Shown in pieces: positions 16,572 to 25,872 of a stretch of DNA of 64,000 nt. The translations under genes and the position numbers were made by a program. This DNA is from CAZKUR01 sp964556005 (GTDB lineage: Bacteria; Bacteroidota; Ignavibacteria; Ignavibacteriales; Ignavibacteriaceae). Positions within the stretch are counted from its first letter, which is position 1. Each line of letters starts with the position of its first letter. The notes beneath the pieces were generated by a model, which ran no database searches, was not told the origin of the DNA, and saw nothing but the letters and a program-made list of their open reading frames with translations. The DNA is taken from contig CAZKUR010000003.1 of NCBI GenBank assembly GCA_964556005.1, forward strand, positions 1 through 64,000, written 5' to 3'.

Positions 16572-17632
16572 TCCTCTGTGACTCTGCGGTGAAATATTTC
16601 GCTTTCTTCTTTTACAAATTGTACAAGCGCTTTGGCTTTATCCGGCTCAACATCGGGAAGGATTCCATGTCCAAGATTAAAAATATGACCGTTTCCTTCA
16701 CCGTAAGAACTTAAAACTTTTATTGCCTCATTTTTTATTTTATCTTCACCGGCATAAAGTACTGCGGGATCAAGATTTCCCTGGAGAGAAACTTTTTCGC
16801 CTATCTTTTTTCGAACTTCACCGATATCCATTGTCCAATCCAGACCGATAACATCCGCACCGGAATCGGCAAGCTTATTAAACGAATGATGAACGCCTTT
16901 TGAAAAAACAATTACCGGTTCATCATTTCTTTTTAATTTAGAAATAATCTTTGAAATATATTCCAAAGAAAATTCTTCGTAGTCGGCCTTTGAAAGAATT
17001 CCTCCCCATGTATCGAATATTTGTACTGCATCGGCGCCGGCTTCTATTTTTGCAGAAAGATAAAGTGAAACGGCATCTGAAATTTTATCTAAAAGCTTAT
17101 GAGCCAAAGCCGGGTTATTATAAATTAATTTTTTTACAAATGAAAAACTTTTCGAACCTTTGCCCTCAACCATATAAGTCAATAATGTCCATGGAGAACC
17201 GCTGAAACCGATTAACGGAACTCTACCGTTGAGTTCTCTTTTTGTTAAAGCAACGGCATCGAGAACAAATTTTAAATCTTTAAGCGGGTCAATCTCTTTT
17301 AGGGTTTTGACACTATCTTCAGTTCTTACAGGGTGTTGAAAAACAGGTCCAATTCTTTCATGCATTTCGAGGTGCATTCCCATTGCTTCAGGAATTACGA
17401 GAATGTCTGAGAAAATAATTGCAGCATCGACTCCGATTATATCAACAGGCTGAATTGTAACTTCGGATGCAAGTTCAGGAGTTTTGCACATAGTTAAAAA
17501 TTCTGCTTTTTTACGGACCTCCCGGTATTCAGGTAAATACCGACCTGCCTGCCGCATTATCCAGATTGGAGTTCTTTCAACAGGTTCTTTTTTACATGCT
17601 CTTAGAAATAAATCATTTTGAAAGTTTTTCAA
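16568..17632 (-). CDS. hemE: uroporphyrinogen decarboxylase
   Basis: Cytosolic enzyme removing four acetate carboxyls from uroporphyrinogen III to give coproporphyrinogen III. Recognisable signatures are RTPIWIMRQAGRYLPEYR near the N-terminus, FSGSPWTLLTYMVEGKGSK, IFDTWGG, LQGNLDPAVLY and NLGHGILPDVEPDKAKALV. At 354 residues it has normal length. Initiation is at TTG 17632 with AGGAGAG just upstream, 8 bases after the hemD stop. The last codons (HRRVTEE) are written by the inverted repeat arm of the adjacent GxxExxY cassette, so its native C-terminus was probably replaced by an insertion. Confidence 0.96.
   Translation of the reverse strand: MKNFQNDLFLRACKKEPVERTPIWIMRQAGRYLPEYREVRKKAEFLTMCKTPELASEVTIQPVDIIGVDAAIIFSDILVIPEAMGMHLEMHERIGPVFQHPVRTEDSVKTLKEIDPLKDLKFVLDAVALTKRELNGRVPLIGFSGSPWTLLTYMVEGKGSKSFSFVKKLIYNNPALAHKLLDKISDAVSLYLSAKIEAGADAVQIFDTWGGILSKADYEEFSLEYISKIISKLKRNDEPVIVFSKGVHHSFNKLADSGADVIGLDWTMDIGEVRKKIGEKVSLQGNLDPAVLYAGEDKIKNEAIKVLSSYGEGNGHIFNLGHGILPDVEPDKAKALVQFVKEESEIFHRRVTEE
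16573..16591. repeat. upstream inverted arm of the GxxExxY cassette, inside the hemE 3' end
   Basis: On the minus strand CACCGCAGAGTCACAGAGG lies directly before the GxxExxY start and encodes the final residues of HemE. It is the inverted partner of 16160-16184. Confidence 0.55.
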
Positions 17633-17640
17633 ATTCTCTC

Positions 17641-18858
17641 CTAATTCAAAGTCTTATTATTTCTATAAAAACTAACGATAGCTTTTGTCAGTCCGTCGAT
17701 AGTATATTCCGCCGGCATTATTGTTACGCTTACATTTTTTTCTTCAATTGCCGATTTTGTTGTTGGCCCGATAGCAGCAATATTCAAATCCTTAAAATAT
17801 AATTCCGGGTTTGGGATGTTCATTATCTGTAAAAAATTTTTGAAAGTGGAAGGGCTTGTGAAAATAAACAAATCCGGTTTTGTACTTTTCAATTTTTCCA
17901 ATTGCCCGTTTATACTTTCAGCAGATGGAACCGCAACATTGTAAACAGGCGCCGTTTTAATTTTAGCACCAAGTTTTTCCAATCCTTCGGGGAGCTCTTC
18001 TCTGCCGATTGCCGATCTCGGGATAAAAATCAATTTATTTTTAATATCGAGTGATGACAATGTTTCAATAACGCCGTTTGCGCTAAAATTATTTGGAACT
18101 ATGTCAACCGGTAAATTATTTTTTTCACAAACACCTTTTGTCTTATTACCTACCGCTATTGATTTGACCTTATTAAAATTAAATTTAATTCCTAGTTCTT
18201 CAATTCTTTGTTTAAACATCGTTACTGCATGTGCGGAAGTGAAGATAATAAAATCAATCTGCTCTTTGCTTTTTACAACCGAATCGAATTCTTCCCAGCT
18301 ATCCGGCGAAACAATTTCAAGGGTCGGTATAATAATAACATTTGCTCCAAGCCGATTGAAAACTTCAGCCGATTCTTTTGACTGATCTACTGTCCGTGTA
18401 ATTACTATTGTTTTATTTTTTAAAGGCAGAGGATCGAAATTTTCAAATCCGGAAAACAATCCGTGTAGCACAAAATCAAAAATCCTTTCCCTATCGTTTA
18501 TCATTTCAGCTTCCGAATAATTTTTTTCTATCCCCCTGTTTATTGCGCCGTAAATGCTACCTAAAATTAAGCTCACCGCAAAATCTTTATCGATATTTCT
18601 GAAAAACCCGCCGGCTTTTCCGTTCTGGATAATTCCCGCCAGCATATTATTAAGTTCTAATTCAAGGTCCCTTAATTCCGAGCAGTTTTCGTTTTCAGCT
18701 TCTAAGAATTCCTTTTGATACATCAAAAAGAAATTCCGGTACTTCATCATGAACATGTAAAGGTGAATAATATACGAGTAAAGAGAATTAAGAGTGTTCG
18801 TATCGGTTTTAATTTTATTTGAGAGCGAAGAAATTAATTTCTCCATTCTTAAACGCAT
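17641..18858 (-). CDS. hemD: uroporphyrinogen-III synthase with N-terminal TetR-like domain (5' end in assembly gap)
   Basis: The 405 visible codons run unbroken from the gap to the stop. The last 250 residues are HemD: KNKTIVITRTVDQSKESAEVF, FIIFTSAHAVTMF, IFIPRSAIGREELPEGLEKLGA, FIFTSPSTFKNFL and IAAIGPTTKSAIEE. HemD cyclises hydroxymethylbilane to uroporphyrinogen III. The preceding 150 residues look like a TetR ligand-binding domain (IHLYMFMMKYRNFFLMYQKEF, GFFRNIDKDFAVSLILGSIYGAINRG, RIFDFVLHGL). The helix-turn-helix would lie in the gap. No stop separates the parts, so this is either a true fusion or two genes joined by an assembly error; a TTG near 18450 could start HemD alone. hemE follows 8 bases later. 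Confidence 0.8.
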   Translation of the reverse strand: MRLRMEKLISSLSNKIKTDTNTLNSLYSYIIHLYMFMMKYRNFFLMYQKEFLEAENENCSELRDLELELNNMLAGIIQNGKAGGFFRNIDKDFAVSLILGSIYGAINRGIEKNYSEAEMINDRERIFDFVLHGLFSGFENFDPLPLKNKTIVITRTVDQSKESAEVFNRLGANVIIIPTLEIVSPDSWEEFDSVVKSKEQIDFIIFTSAHAVTMFKQRIEELGIKFNFNKVKSIAVGNKTKGVCEKNNLPVDIVPNNFSANGVIETLSSLDIKNKLIFIPRSAIGREELPEGLEKLGAKIKTAPVYNVAVPSAESINGQLEKLKSTKPDLFIFTSPSTFKNFLQIMNIPNPELYFKDLNIAAIGPTTKSAIEEKNVSVTIMPAEYTIDGLTKAIVSFYRNNKTLN

Positions 18859-18958
18859 NNNNNNNNNNNNNNNNNNNNNNNNNNNNNNNNNNNNNNNNNN
18901 NNNNNNNNNNNNNNNNNNNNNNNNNNNNNNNNNNNNNNNNNNNNNNNNNNNNNNNNNN
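18859..18958. other. assembly gap (100 N)
   Basis: A run of exactly 100 N, the conventional scaffold placeholder, so the true distance is unknown. It lies between the lipoprotein gene and the TetR-HemD gene. The single frame spanning it is an artefact of two different genes. Further heme genes could be hidden here. Confidence 0.98.
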
Positions 18959-19374
18959 GCAATCTGTTTTGCTTTCTCTTCTGTAATAGAGAAATTGCAT
19001 GAATTTGGATCGGAATTGCAATTTGGAATACCGACTATCTCTTTATTTGTTAAAACATTTCCTTCGCTGTCCATTGTAAAACGAATTTCATTATCAACAT
19101 AAGGTTTGTCCGGCATCTTTAATCGATATGCCATAAAGTAATCCGAATCAATCTTTTCCATTTTACCGAAGTCGGGAGAAATATATTTTTTGAAGTACTC
19201 AGAGCCTGTCCGGGCAGAGATATAATTATTTGCTTTCTGCATTATCCTGGAAGGAATTTTAGTATCCTGAGTTTCCGATTTTGTACAAGAGCAGGAATAA
19301 ATCAGTACAGGAAGCGATAAGAATAGAATTAACCGCAAACTATTTTTACGAATATTTGAAAAAGTTTTTTTCAT
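18959..19374 (-). CDS. putative lipoprotein, C-terminus lost in assembly gap
   Basis: 138 codons are visible before the gap. The N-terminus has basic residues, a hydrophobic stretch (LRLILFLSLPVLIY) and lipobox-like IYSC followed by SC, so a lipoprotein is likely. The mature part, with KYISPDFGKM, YRLKMPDKPYVDNEIRFTMD and NCNSDPNSCNFSITEEKAKQI, has no family I recognise; the final helix resembles the start of a PepSY-like repeat. Its ATG overlaps the hemC stop (ATGA), so it is part of the heme operon, which is odd for a secreted lipoprotein. Confidence 0.65.
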
Positions 19375-20312
19375 TTGACCCTCTCGTTTTTATAGATTTC
19401 TTGAAGAATTTCATTTGCTCCTGCCTTCAACAGATCTTTAGCCAAATTTCTTCCAATTTTTTCCGGTTCGTTTTTACTTCCTCTTACTTTTTTCCTAAAC
19501 GTATAAGTTCCATCAATCGAGCCGACAAAAGCATCTAAATAAAAACCGTTCGACTTAACTTCACCAAATGCCCCAATCGGTACCTGGCATCCGCCTTCCA
19601 AAGTTCTTAATAAAGCTCTTTCCGCAAGTACAGCTTTGTAAGTTTCCTCGTGATGAAGAGAAGTTAAAATTTCGTTTATTTCATTAGAATTCCCCCGGGT
19701 TTCGATACCCAATGCACCTTGTCCAACAGCCGGAAGTATTTCATTTCTATCTATAATAGAAGATATATGCTTTGATAATTTTAATCTTTCAACACCAGCT
19801 CTTGCAAGTATAACGGCATCCCAATCGGATTTGAGAAATTTTTCAATTCTAGAAGGAACATTACCGCGCAAATCATGAATTGTAATATCTGGTCTTAAAT
19901 GCAGCAACTGACTTTTTCTTCTAAGCGAACCGGTAGCAACAACTGCATTTCCTTTAAGTGAATGAATAGTAATTTTTTTCTTTCGGGCAATTAAAACATC
20001 CTCAACCGGATGCCGCTTTGTTACCGCTGTTAGCTGCAGTCCTTCAGGCAATATAGTTTGAAGGTCTTTTAAACTATGAACGGCGATATCAATTTCTTCA
20101 TTTAGAAGATAGTTTTCCAGCTCTTTTGTAAATAAACTTTTATCACCTATTTTGGAAAGTGCAACATCCTGAATTTTATCGCCCTTTGTTTTGACTATCT
20201 TTATTTCAACCGAAACATTTTTGTTCTTTTTTACCAATTGATCTTTTACGAAATTTGCCTGCCAGAGGGCTAGTTGGCTTCCGCGTGATCCTATAATAAT
20301 TTTTGTCCTCAA
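19371..20312 (-). CDS. hemC: porphobilinogen deaminase (hydroxymethylbilane synthase)
   Basis: Cytosolic enzyme polymerising four porphobilinogens into hydroxymethylbilane. Diagnostic motifs are IIGSRGSQLALWQANFV, AVHSLKDLQTILPEGL, the basic substrate-binding segments SLRRKSQLL and RGNVPSRIEKF, and LRTLEGGCQVPIGAF, in which Cys242 carries the dipyrromethane cofactor. It has 313 residues, normal length. The start is TTG (MRTKIIIGS) with AGG upstream. It sits between hemA and the operon lipoprotein. Confidence 0.96.
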   Translation of the reverse strand: MRTKIIIGSRGSQLALWQANFVKDQLVKKNKNVSVEIKIVKTKGDKIQDVALSKIGDKSLFTKELENYLLNEEIDIAVHSLKDLQTILPEGLQLTAVTKRHPVEDVLIARKKKITIHSLKGNAVVATGSLRRKSQLLHLRPDITIHDLRGNVPSRIEKFLKSDWDAVILARAGVERLKLSKHISSIIDRNEILPAVGQGALGIETRGNSNEINEILTSLHHEETYKAVLAERALLRTLEGGCQVPIGAFGEVKSNGFYLDAFVGSIDGTYTFRKKVRGSKNEPEKIGRNLAKDLLKAGANEILQEIYKNERVK

Positions 20313-20332
20313 AATGATTGCCTGATTTATTT

Positions 20333-21613
20333 TTATTTTTCCTGCTTGTTTTGTTTATCGATGCCGAATAGTTCTCTAAGAATACTCATCTTTACTATGG
20401 TTTCTGCATTAGAGCTTCCGGTTTCGGAATTTTTTTTCAATTCAACCATAGGCTGATGAAGGAGCTTATTTATAATTCTTTTCGTGATAATTTCCAGCTT
20501 TTCACGATCATCGGAAGAAAATTTGTTTTTGTTTTTTTCAACTTCTTCAGCCCTGATATTTTCAAAATAATCCCTTAGGTTTTTTATTGTGGGAGCAACT
20601 TCCAATGAATTATACCAGTTAAAGAAATTATCAAGTTCCTCTTCAATGATTGCTTCTACCTTTGGAATTTCCTCTTTCCTTTTTGTAAGATTCTGCTCTA
20701 CGATAATGTTGAGAGAATCGATATCATTATAAAAAACATAATCGATTTCTTTGCAAGCCGGGTCGATGTCTCTTGGAATTGCGATGTCCATTAAAACCAT
20801 TGAGGCGTAATTCCTTTTTTTCATCGAGGATTCAATTTCTTTTTTTGTGAGGATTAAGTTATCCGAACTTGTTGCACTTAAAACAATATCGAATTCATGG
20901 AGATAATCTTTGAAGCTGTTAAACGGTAAAATGTTGGCTCTCAATGATTCGCCTAACTTTTCAGCTTTTTCATAAGTCCTGTTTGTTATGGTCAATCTCC
21001 CGATACCGTGATCTTTTAAATGTTTTGCAGCTATCTCGCCGGTTTCGCCTGCGCCTATTACCAAAGCTGATTTTTTATTTAGATTGGAAAATATTTTTTC
21101 AATTAGCTGAACCGCAGCGTAGCTGACTGTAACGGCGCCTTCGCTGATCCCGGTTTCTGAAATTGCGCGTTTTCCAACTCTAATTGCAGCATCAAAAACT
21201 TTTCTCATAAAGTAGCCGGCAAACTTTAAGTCTTCCGCTACCTGGAAAGAATCTTTTACTTGTTTGAATACCTGGTTATCGCCGACTATTAATGAATCGA
21301 TTCCTGTAGCTACACGGAAAATATGTTTTACGGATTCTCTTGAAAGAAAGCTCTGAAAATTTTCCGGTGAAATATTTGTTGCCGGTTTAATTTGCAGAAG
21401 ATAATTCTGTACATCGAATGATGAAATTTTAGAATTTATAGGGATGCCGTAAATTTCCGTACGGTTGCAAGTTGAAATTACCAATCCTTCTGCGAAGATA
21501 TTTCCTTTAGCATTTTGAATGAAGTTCTTTACTTCTTCTTCGCTAAGGAATAATGCTTCTCTTAATTCAACAGGTGCAGTATGATGATTTATTGAAATTC
21601 CTAAAAGATTCAT
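20333..21613 (-). CDS. hemA: glutamyl-tRNA reductase
   Basis: Catalyses the first committed step of the C5 heme pathway, reducing glutamyl-tRNA to glutamate-1-semialdehyde with NADPH. The catalytic cysteine is Cys49 in VISTCNRTEIYG. LGISINHHTAPVELREAL opens the protein, GIDSLIVGDNQVFKQVK and the nucleotide-binding VIGAGETGEIAAKHL follow, and a helical dimerisation domain ends the 426 residues. It lies 6 bases after the CcsA/HemX-like gene and 20 before hemC. HemB and HemL are not in the window. Confidence 0.96.
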   Translation of the reverse strand: MNLLGISINHHTAPVELREALFLSEEEVKNFIQNAKGNIFAEGLVISTCNRTEIYGIPINSKISSFDVQNYLLQIKPATNISPENFQSFLSRESVKHIFRVATGIDSLIVGDNQVFKQVKDSFQVAEDLKFAGYFMRKVFDAAIRVGKRAISETGISEGAVTVSYAAVQLIEKIFSNLNKKSALVIGAGETGEIAAKHLKDHGIGRLTITNRTYEKAEKLGESLRANILPFNSFKDYLHEFDIVLSATSSDNLILTKKEIESSMKKRNYASMVLMDIAIPRDIDPACKEIDYVFYNDIDSLNIIVEQNLTKRKEEIPKVEAIIEEELDNFFNWYNSLEVAPTIKNLRDYFENIRAEEVEKNKNKFSSDDREKLEIITKRIINKLLHQPMVELKKNSETGSSNAETIVKMSILRELFGIDKQNKQEK

Positions 21614-21619
21614 GGCGAA

Positions 21620-22444
21620 TCAATAAAAAGAATGAAAACTTGTTGATAAAAAATTTGTAACCGCAGTTGATAATATTGCAATGACAAAACCCAAGATCGA
21701 GAGAATGACAACTTTTTTCCCGCGCCATTTCCCGAAAACCTTGCTTGCAATTCCAAAGCCGTATAAAAACCAGACGGTAAATGTTCCGATGAGTTTCGGA
21801 TCGATGTAAGAAAATTTTGGAAATGCCTTTGGAAGCCAAATTATGCCGATGATTATCGCTATGGTTAAAAATATAAATCCGAAAACAGCAGCGTAGAAAC
21901 TAAGCTTTTCGAGAACTTCAAGATTTGGAAGCCTATTAAAGATTAAACCAAAACGGTTGTGCTTTATATCGCTATAAAGAGTTAAATATAAAAATCCGTA
22001 TACCGCAGAAATTGTGATTGCCGAGTATCCCAGCAAAGCGCTGAATACATGCGTACCTAAAAGATTGCTTCTTAAAACTTCTTTTACAACTCCCAAATCT
22101 TTAATAGAGATTGATGAAATCACCTGGAACAATATCGAAATAATAATAATGAAAGGGCCTGTTCCGCTAATATCGGTTATCAGTTCGAGTATGAAATATG
22201 AAAAACTTATTGCGAACGCAAGTATTGTAAATATTTCAAATACATTAGTAATCGGCGGATGATTATAGTAAATGGTTCGTAAAAGCAAATAGAGAAAGTG
22301 AATACATAGTGTGATGAAAAGAAACAGCCTTTTTGAATTTGCAAATCTTTTATTGCCTCTCATGAAATCATAGTAGTAAAAGCTGAAAGTAGCAATGTAA
22401 AGAAAGGGTAATAATATATTAAAAAAGTCGATCAGTGGTTTCAT
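21620..22444 (-). CDS. CcsA/HemX-like cytochrome c assembly membrane protein
   Basis: Integral membrane protein of 274 residues with about eight hydrophobic spans. The start at 22444 (MKPLIDFFNILLPF) is chosen because AGGAATTG stands just upstream; an in-frame longer start at 22525 has no such site. The segment WLPKAFPKFSYIDPKLIGTFTVW sits where CcsA/CcmC proteins carry a heme-binding loop near WDPKE, but the tryptophans are only partly kept. In Bacillus-type heme operons HemX occupies this position beside hemA and affects HemA level. Either HemX-like regulation or heme handling for cytochrome c is possible. It is first in the operon. Confidence 0.82.
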   Translation of the reverse strand: MKPLIDFFNILLPFLYIATFSFYYYDFMRGNKRFANSKRLFLFITLCIHFLYLLLRTIYYNHPPITNVFEIFTILAFAISFSYFILELITDISGTGPFIIIISILFQVISSISIKDLGVVKEVLRSNLLGTHVFSALLGYSAITISAVYGFLYLTLYSDIKHNRFGLIFNRLPNLEVLEKLSFYAAVFGFIFLTIAIIIGIIWLPKAFPKFSYIDPKLIGTFTVWFLYGFGIASKVFGKWRGKKVVILSILGFVIAILSTAVTNFLSTSFHSFY

Positions 22445-22712
22445 ACAATTCCTAAAATGACTTATGGGTTCAAAAATAAAAAAATAGTTGATGTCGCGCA
22501 ATAGATATTTTGACCCGCCGGTCAAAATTGCCTATAAATGAAGAATTAAAGATGACATTTTAATTATTCAAGAATAAATTAAAATAAACAAATAAATTAT
22601 TTTAAAAAACCAAAATAATAAATATAATTGGACTTATTATTCATATTTTTATTGATCAAACAACAGCTCCACAATAAATTGGTATTTCAAATGGAATTGT
22701 ATACTATCTTCT

Positions 22713-24017
22713 TTATAAAATTATTTTCTTTATTAGCTTTGGTTGTCTAACTTTTTGATTAGAAAATTTTAATGTTTGTAGAATCTCTTCTTTTGCCCGA
22801 TTGATTTTATCTTTTGAACCAGAATGTAGCTCAGCGATTAAATCGCCTTTTTGAATTTTATCTCCTAACTTAGGATAAAAAATTATTCCTGCTTTCGGAT
22901 CGATTTTATCTTCCATTGTTTTTCGGCCGGCACCTAATTCAACTGCAGCAATTCCGATTGAGAAAGTATTTATTTCCGATAAATATCCCGATTCATTGGA
23001 AACAACTTTTTTAATGAATTTAGCTTTTGCATATTTCTCCGGCTTTTCAATAAATCTAATATCTCCATTCTGGCATTTTACCATTTCAATAAATTTGTCA
23101 AATGCCTTCCCGTTTTTAATTAATTCTTTTGAAATTTTTATTCCTTCATTCAATGATTTTGCTTTTCCACCTAAATAAATCATTGCGCCGGATAATGTGC
23201 AGCTTAGTTCAAAAAGTTCGCCTTCACTTTCTCCTTTAAGAACTTTTATTGATTCATAAACTTCGAGCCAATTGCCGATATAATTTCCTAGCGGCTGATT
23301 CATATCGGTAATAAATGCAATGACTTTTTTATCGAAAGATTTCGCAGTATTTGCCAAAGATCTGGCAAGTGTCTCGGCATCTTTCATTATTTTCATAAAT
23401 GCACCGCTGCCGGTTTTAACATCAAGTACCAATCCATCGATTCCTTCGGCAAGTTTTTTACTCATTATGCTGCCGGTAATTAATGGAATAGATTCTACTG
23501 TTGCAGTTACATCGCGCAAAGCATACATTGCTTTATCTGCCGGCGCAATATCTTTTGTCTGCCCGATTAAAACGGCACGGCATTTTTTTAATACGGATTT
23601 ATATTCGGGAATAGATAAATCGGTTCTGAACCCGGGGATTGACTCAAGCTTGTCTAAAGTTCCGCCAGTATGTCCCAATCCTCTTCCTGAAATCATTGGA
23701 ACGTAAATGCCGGCCGCAGCCGCAATTGGTGCAAGTATCAGTGATGTTTTATCTCCAACACCGCCGGTAGAGTGTTTATCAATCTTCTTTCCTTTTATAG
23801 AATTCAAATTGATAACTTTACCGCTGTGCAGCATCGCTTTTGTCAAAAAGGAAGTCTCGTCGGAATTCAATCCTTTAAGAAAAGCTGCCATTAAAAAAGC
23901 TGAAAACTGGTAATCAGGGATTTTTTTTGCTGTAAAAGAATTAATTAAGAAATTTATTTCCTGCTCGTTTAATTCTTCCCCTTCTCTCTTTTTTCTTATT
24001 AGTTCTATTGTATTCAT
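22713..24017 (-). CDS. pyrimidine-nucleoside (thymidine) phosphorylase
   Basis: Cytosolic nucleoside salvage enzyme splitting thymidine or uridine with phosphate. Signatures include KIDKHSTGGVGDKTSLILAP, MISGRGLGHTGGTLDKLE (the family hallmark) and LDVKTGSGAFM. Starting at ATG 24017 (MNTIELIRKKREGE) gives 434 residues, the family length; an upstream in-frame ATG at 24050 would add 11 atypical residues. Broad pyrimidine (Pdp) versus thymidine (DeoA) specificity cannot be decided from sequence alone. It is divergent from aspS, with 85 bases between the starts. Confidence 0.93.
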   Translation of the reverse strand: MNTIELIRKKREGEELNEQEINFLINSFTAKKIPDYQFSAFLMAAFLKGLNSDETSFLTKAMLHSGKVINLNSIKGKKIDKHSTGGVGDKTSLILAPIAAAAGIYVPMISGRGLGHTGGTLDKLESIPGFRTDLSIPEYKSVLKKCRAVLIGQTKDIAPADKAMYALRDVTATVESIPLITGSIMSKKLAEGIDGLVLDVKTGSGAFMKIMKDAETLARSLANTAKSFDKKVIAFITDMNQPLGNYIGNWLEVYESIKVLKGESEGELFELSCTLSGAMIYLGGKAKSLNEGIKISKELIKNGKAFDKFIEMVKCQNGDIRFIEKPEKYAKAKFIKKVVSNESGYLSEINTFSIGIAAVELGAGRKTMEDKIDPKAGIIFYPKLGDKIQKGDLIAELHSGSKDKINRAKEEILQTLKFSNQKVRQPKLIKKIIL

Positions 24018-24102
24018 AAAATAAAAATAGTAAAAAATCAGTTTAATCAAGAAAATACGTATTTTAGCGGTTAAAATTTTTGAAATGAAATATAGTTAAT
24101 AA

Positions 24103-25872
24103 ATGAAATTTAATAGAAGAACACATACATGCGGCGAACTCACTGAAGTCAATATTGAGGAGAAAGTTATCTTAAACGGCTGGGTAGATCAAAGACGCGA
24201 CCTCGGCGGAGTTATCTTTATTTTTCTCAGGGATCGATATGGAATTACTCAAGTAGTTTTTGAACCGAACTTCAACTCTGAAACTCATCAGCAGGCAAAG
24301 GATTTGAGGAGTGAATTTGTAATTTCAGTTGAAGGAATTGTTAAAAGAAGATCGCCCGGAAATATAAATCCGCATTTACCGACCGGTCAAATTGAAGTAA
24401 TGGTGAATAAACTTGTAATATTAAATGAAGCTATAACTACTCCGTTTCCCATTAGAGAAAATATTGATGCTAATGAAGACACAAGATTAAAATACAGGTA
24501 CCTTGATTTACGAAGGCCTGGACTGCAAAACAATTTGCTGCTCAGGCATAGAATGTACCAGATATGCAGAAAATATTTCGATCAAAATAATTTTATTGAA
24601 ATTGAAACTCCTGTCTTGATGAAAAGTACGCCGGAAGGCGCAAGAGATTATTTAGTTCCGAGCAGAATTCACAAAGGTAAATTTTATGCGCTGCCGCAAT
24701 CTCCGCAAACGTATAAACAAATTTTAATGGTGGCAGGCTTCGACAAATATTTTCAAATTGTAAAATGTTTCAGGGATGAAGATTTACGTGCAGACAGGCA
24801 GCCGGAGTTTACTCAAATCGATGTAGAAATGTCATTTGTCGACCGCCAGGATGTTTTTGAGATTGTCGAAGGGTTGATGAAAATTTTATTTAAAGAAATC
24901 TGGAATAAAGATTTGAAGTTGCCTCTTCCCAAATTTACATTTGATGAAGCAATGGAAAAATTCGGAAGCGACAAGCCCGATACAAGATTCGACCTTGAAA
25001 TGAAAACATTGAGCGATATTTTTTCGAATACCGGGTTTAAAGTTTTTCAGGATTCACTAAAAGGCGAAGGAATAATTACGGGCTTATTAGCGCCAGGCTG
25101 CGGCAATTATACAAGAAACCAGCTTGATGTTTTAACCGATTTTGCAAAGAAGCTTGGTGCCGGCGGTTTAATCTGGCTGAGAGTGAAAGATGAAGGACTT
25201 GAAGCTCCGGTTGCCAAATTCTTTTCAGATGATGAAAAAAAGCAAGTCATGGAAAAGCTAAATGCAAAACCAGGAGATTTAATTTTAGTTTTATCCGGTC
25301 CAAAAATAAAAACACTTTCTATTATGGGTTACCTAAGATTGGAAATGGCAAAAAGATTGAATTTAATTAAGCCGGAATCCGAACCAAAGCTTCTTTGGGT
25401 GACAGACTTTCCTCTTTTTGAATGGGATGAAGAAACCAAAAGATATTATGCAATGCATCATCCGTTTACCTCTCCGCATCTTGAGGATGTTCCGTTGATG
25501 GAAAAAGATCCAGCCAAAGTACGAGCAAGAGCTTACGATTTAGTTCTAAACGGAACTGAAATAGCCGGCGGCAGCATTAGGATTCACAATTCGGATCTAC
25601 AACAGAAAATGTTTAATGCACTCGGGATATCAAAAGAGGAAGCGGAATTCAAGTTTGGTTTTTTGTTAGATGCTTTTAAGTACGGTGCACCACCTCACGG
25701 TGGAATTGCTTTCGGCTTTGACAGGATGGTAATGATTTTTGCCGGAGAGAATTCTATTCGTGATGTAATTGCCTTCCCCAAAACAGCAAGTGCGGTTTCA
25801 TTAATGGATGAATCGCCATCGGAGGTAAGTGAAGAACAGTTGAATGAACTGGGAATTAAAATCAGGGACTAA
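24103..25872 (+). CDS. aspS: aspartyl-tRNA synthetase
   Basis: Charges tRNA-Asp. An N-terminal OB-fold anticodon domain (LNGWVDQRRDLGGVIFIFLRDR) leads to the class II catalytic core: motif 2 FRDEDLRADRQPEFTQID, motif 3 GGIAFGFDRMVMI, and the bacterial GAD insertion between about residues 290 and 420. At 589 residues it is a normal bacterial-type enzyme. The anticodon domain has Leu (DLGG) where non-discriminating AspRS enzymes often have His, hinting at a tRNA-Asp-specific enzyme; this is only inference. No clear Shine-Dalgarno sequence precedes the ATG. Confidence 0.97.
   Translation: MKFNRRTHTCGELTEVNIEEKVILNGWVDQRRDLGGVIFIFLRDRYGITQVVFEPNFNSETHQQAKDLRSEFVISVEGIVKRRSPGNINPHLPTGQIEVMVNKLVILNEAITTPFPIRENIDANEDTRLKYRYLDLRRPGLQNNLLLRHRMYQICRKYFDQNNFIEIETPVLMKSTPEGARDYLVPSRIHKGKFYALPQSPQTYKQILMVAGFDKYFQIVKCFRDEDLRADRQPEFTQIDVEMSFVDRQDVFEIVEGLMKILFKEIWNKDLKLPLPKFTFDEAMEKFGSDKPDTRFDLEMKTLSDIFSNTGFKVFQDSLKGEGIITGLLAPGCGNYTRNQLDVLTDFAKKLGAGGLIWLRVKDEGLEAPVAKFFSDDEKKQVMEKLNAKPGDLILVLSGPKIKTLSIMGYLRLEMAKRLNLIKPESEPKLLWVTDFPLFEWDEETKRYYAMHHPFTSPHLEDVPLMEKDPAKVRARAYDLVLNGTEIAGGSIRIHNSDLQQKMFNALGISKEEAEFKFGFLLDAFKYGAPPHGGIAFGFDRMVMIFAGENSIRDVIAFPKTASAVSLMDESPSEVSEEQLNELGIKIRD

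Noticed and set aside
17641..19374. One 577-residue protein joining lipoprotein and HemD
   Set aside because: The frame is only continuous because 100 N happened to keep phase. The two sides are a lipoprotein and TetR-HemD.
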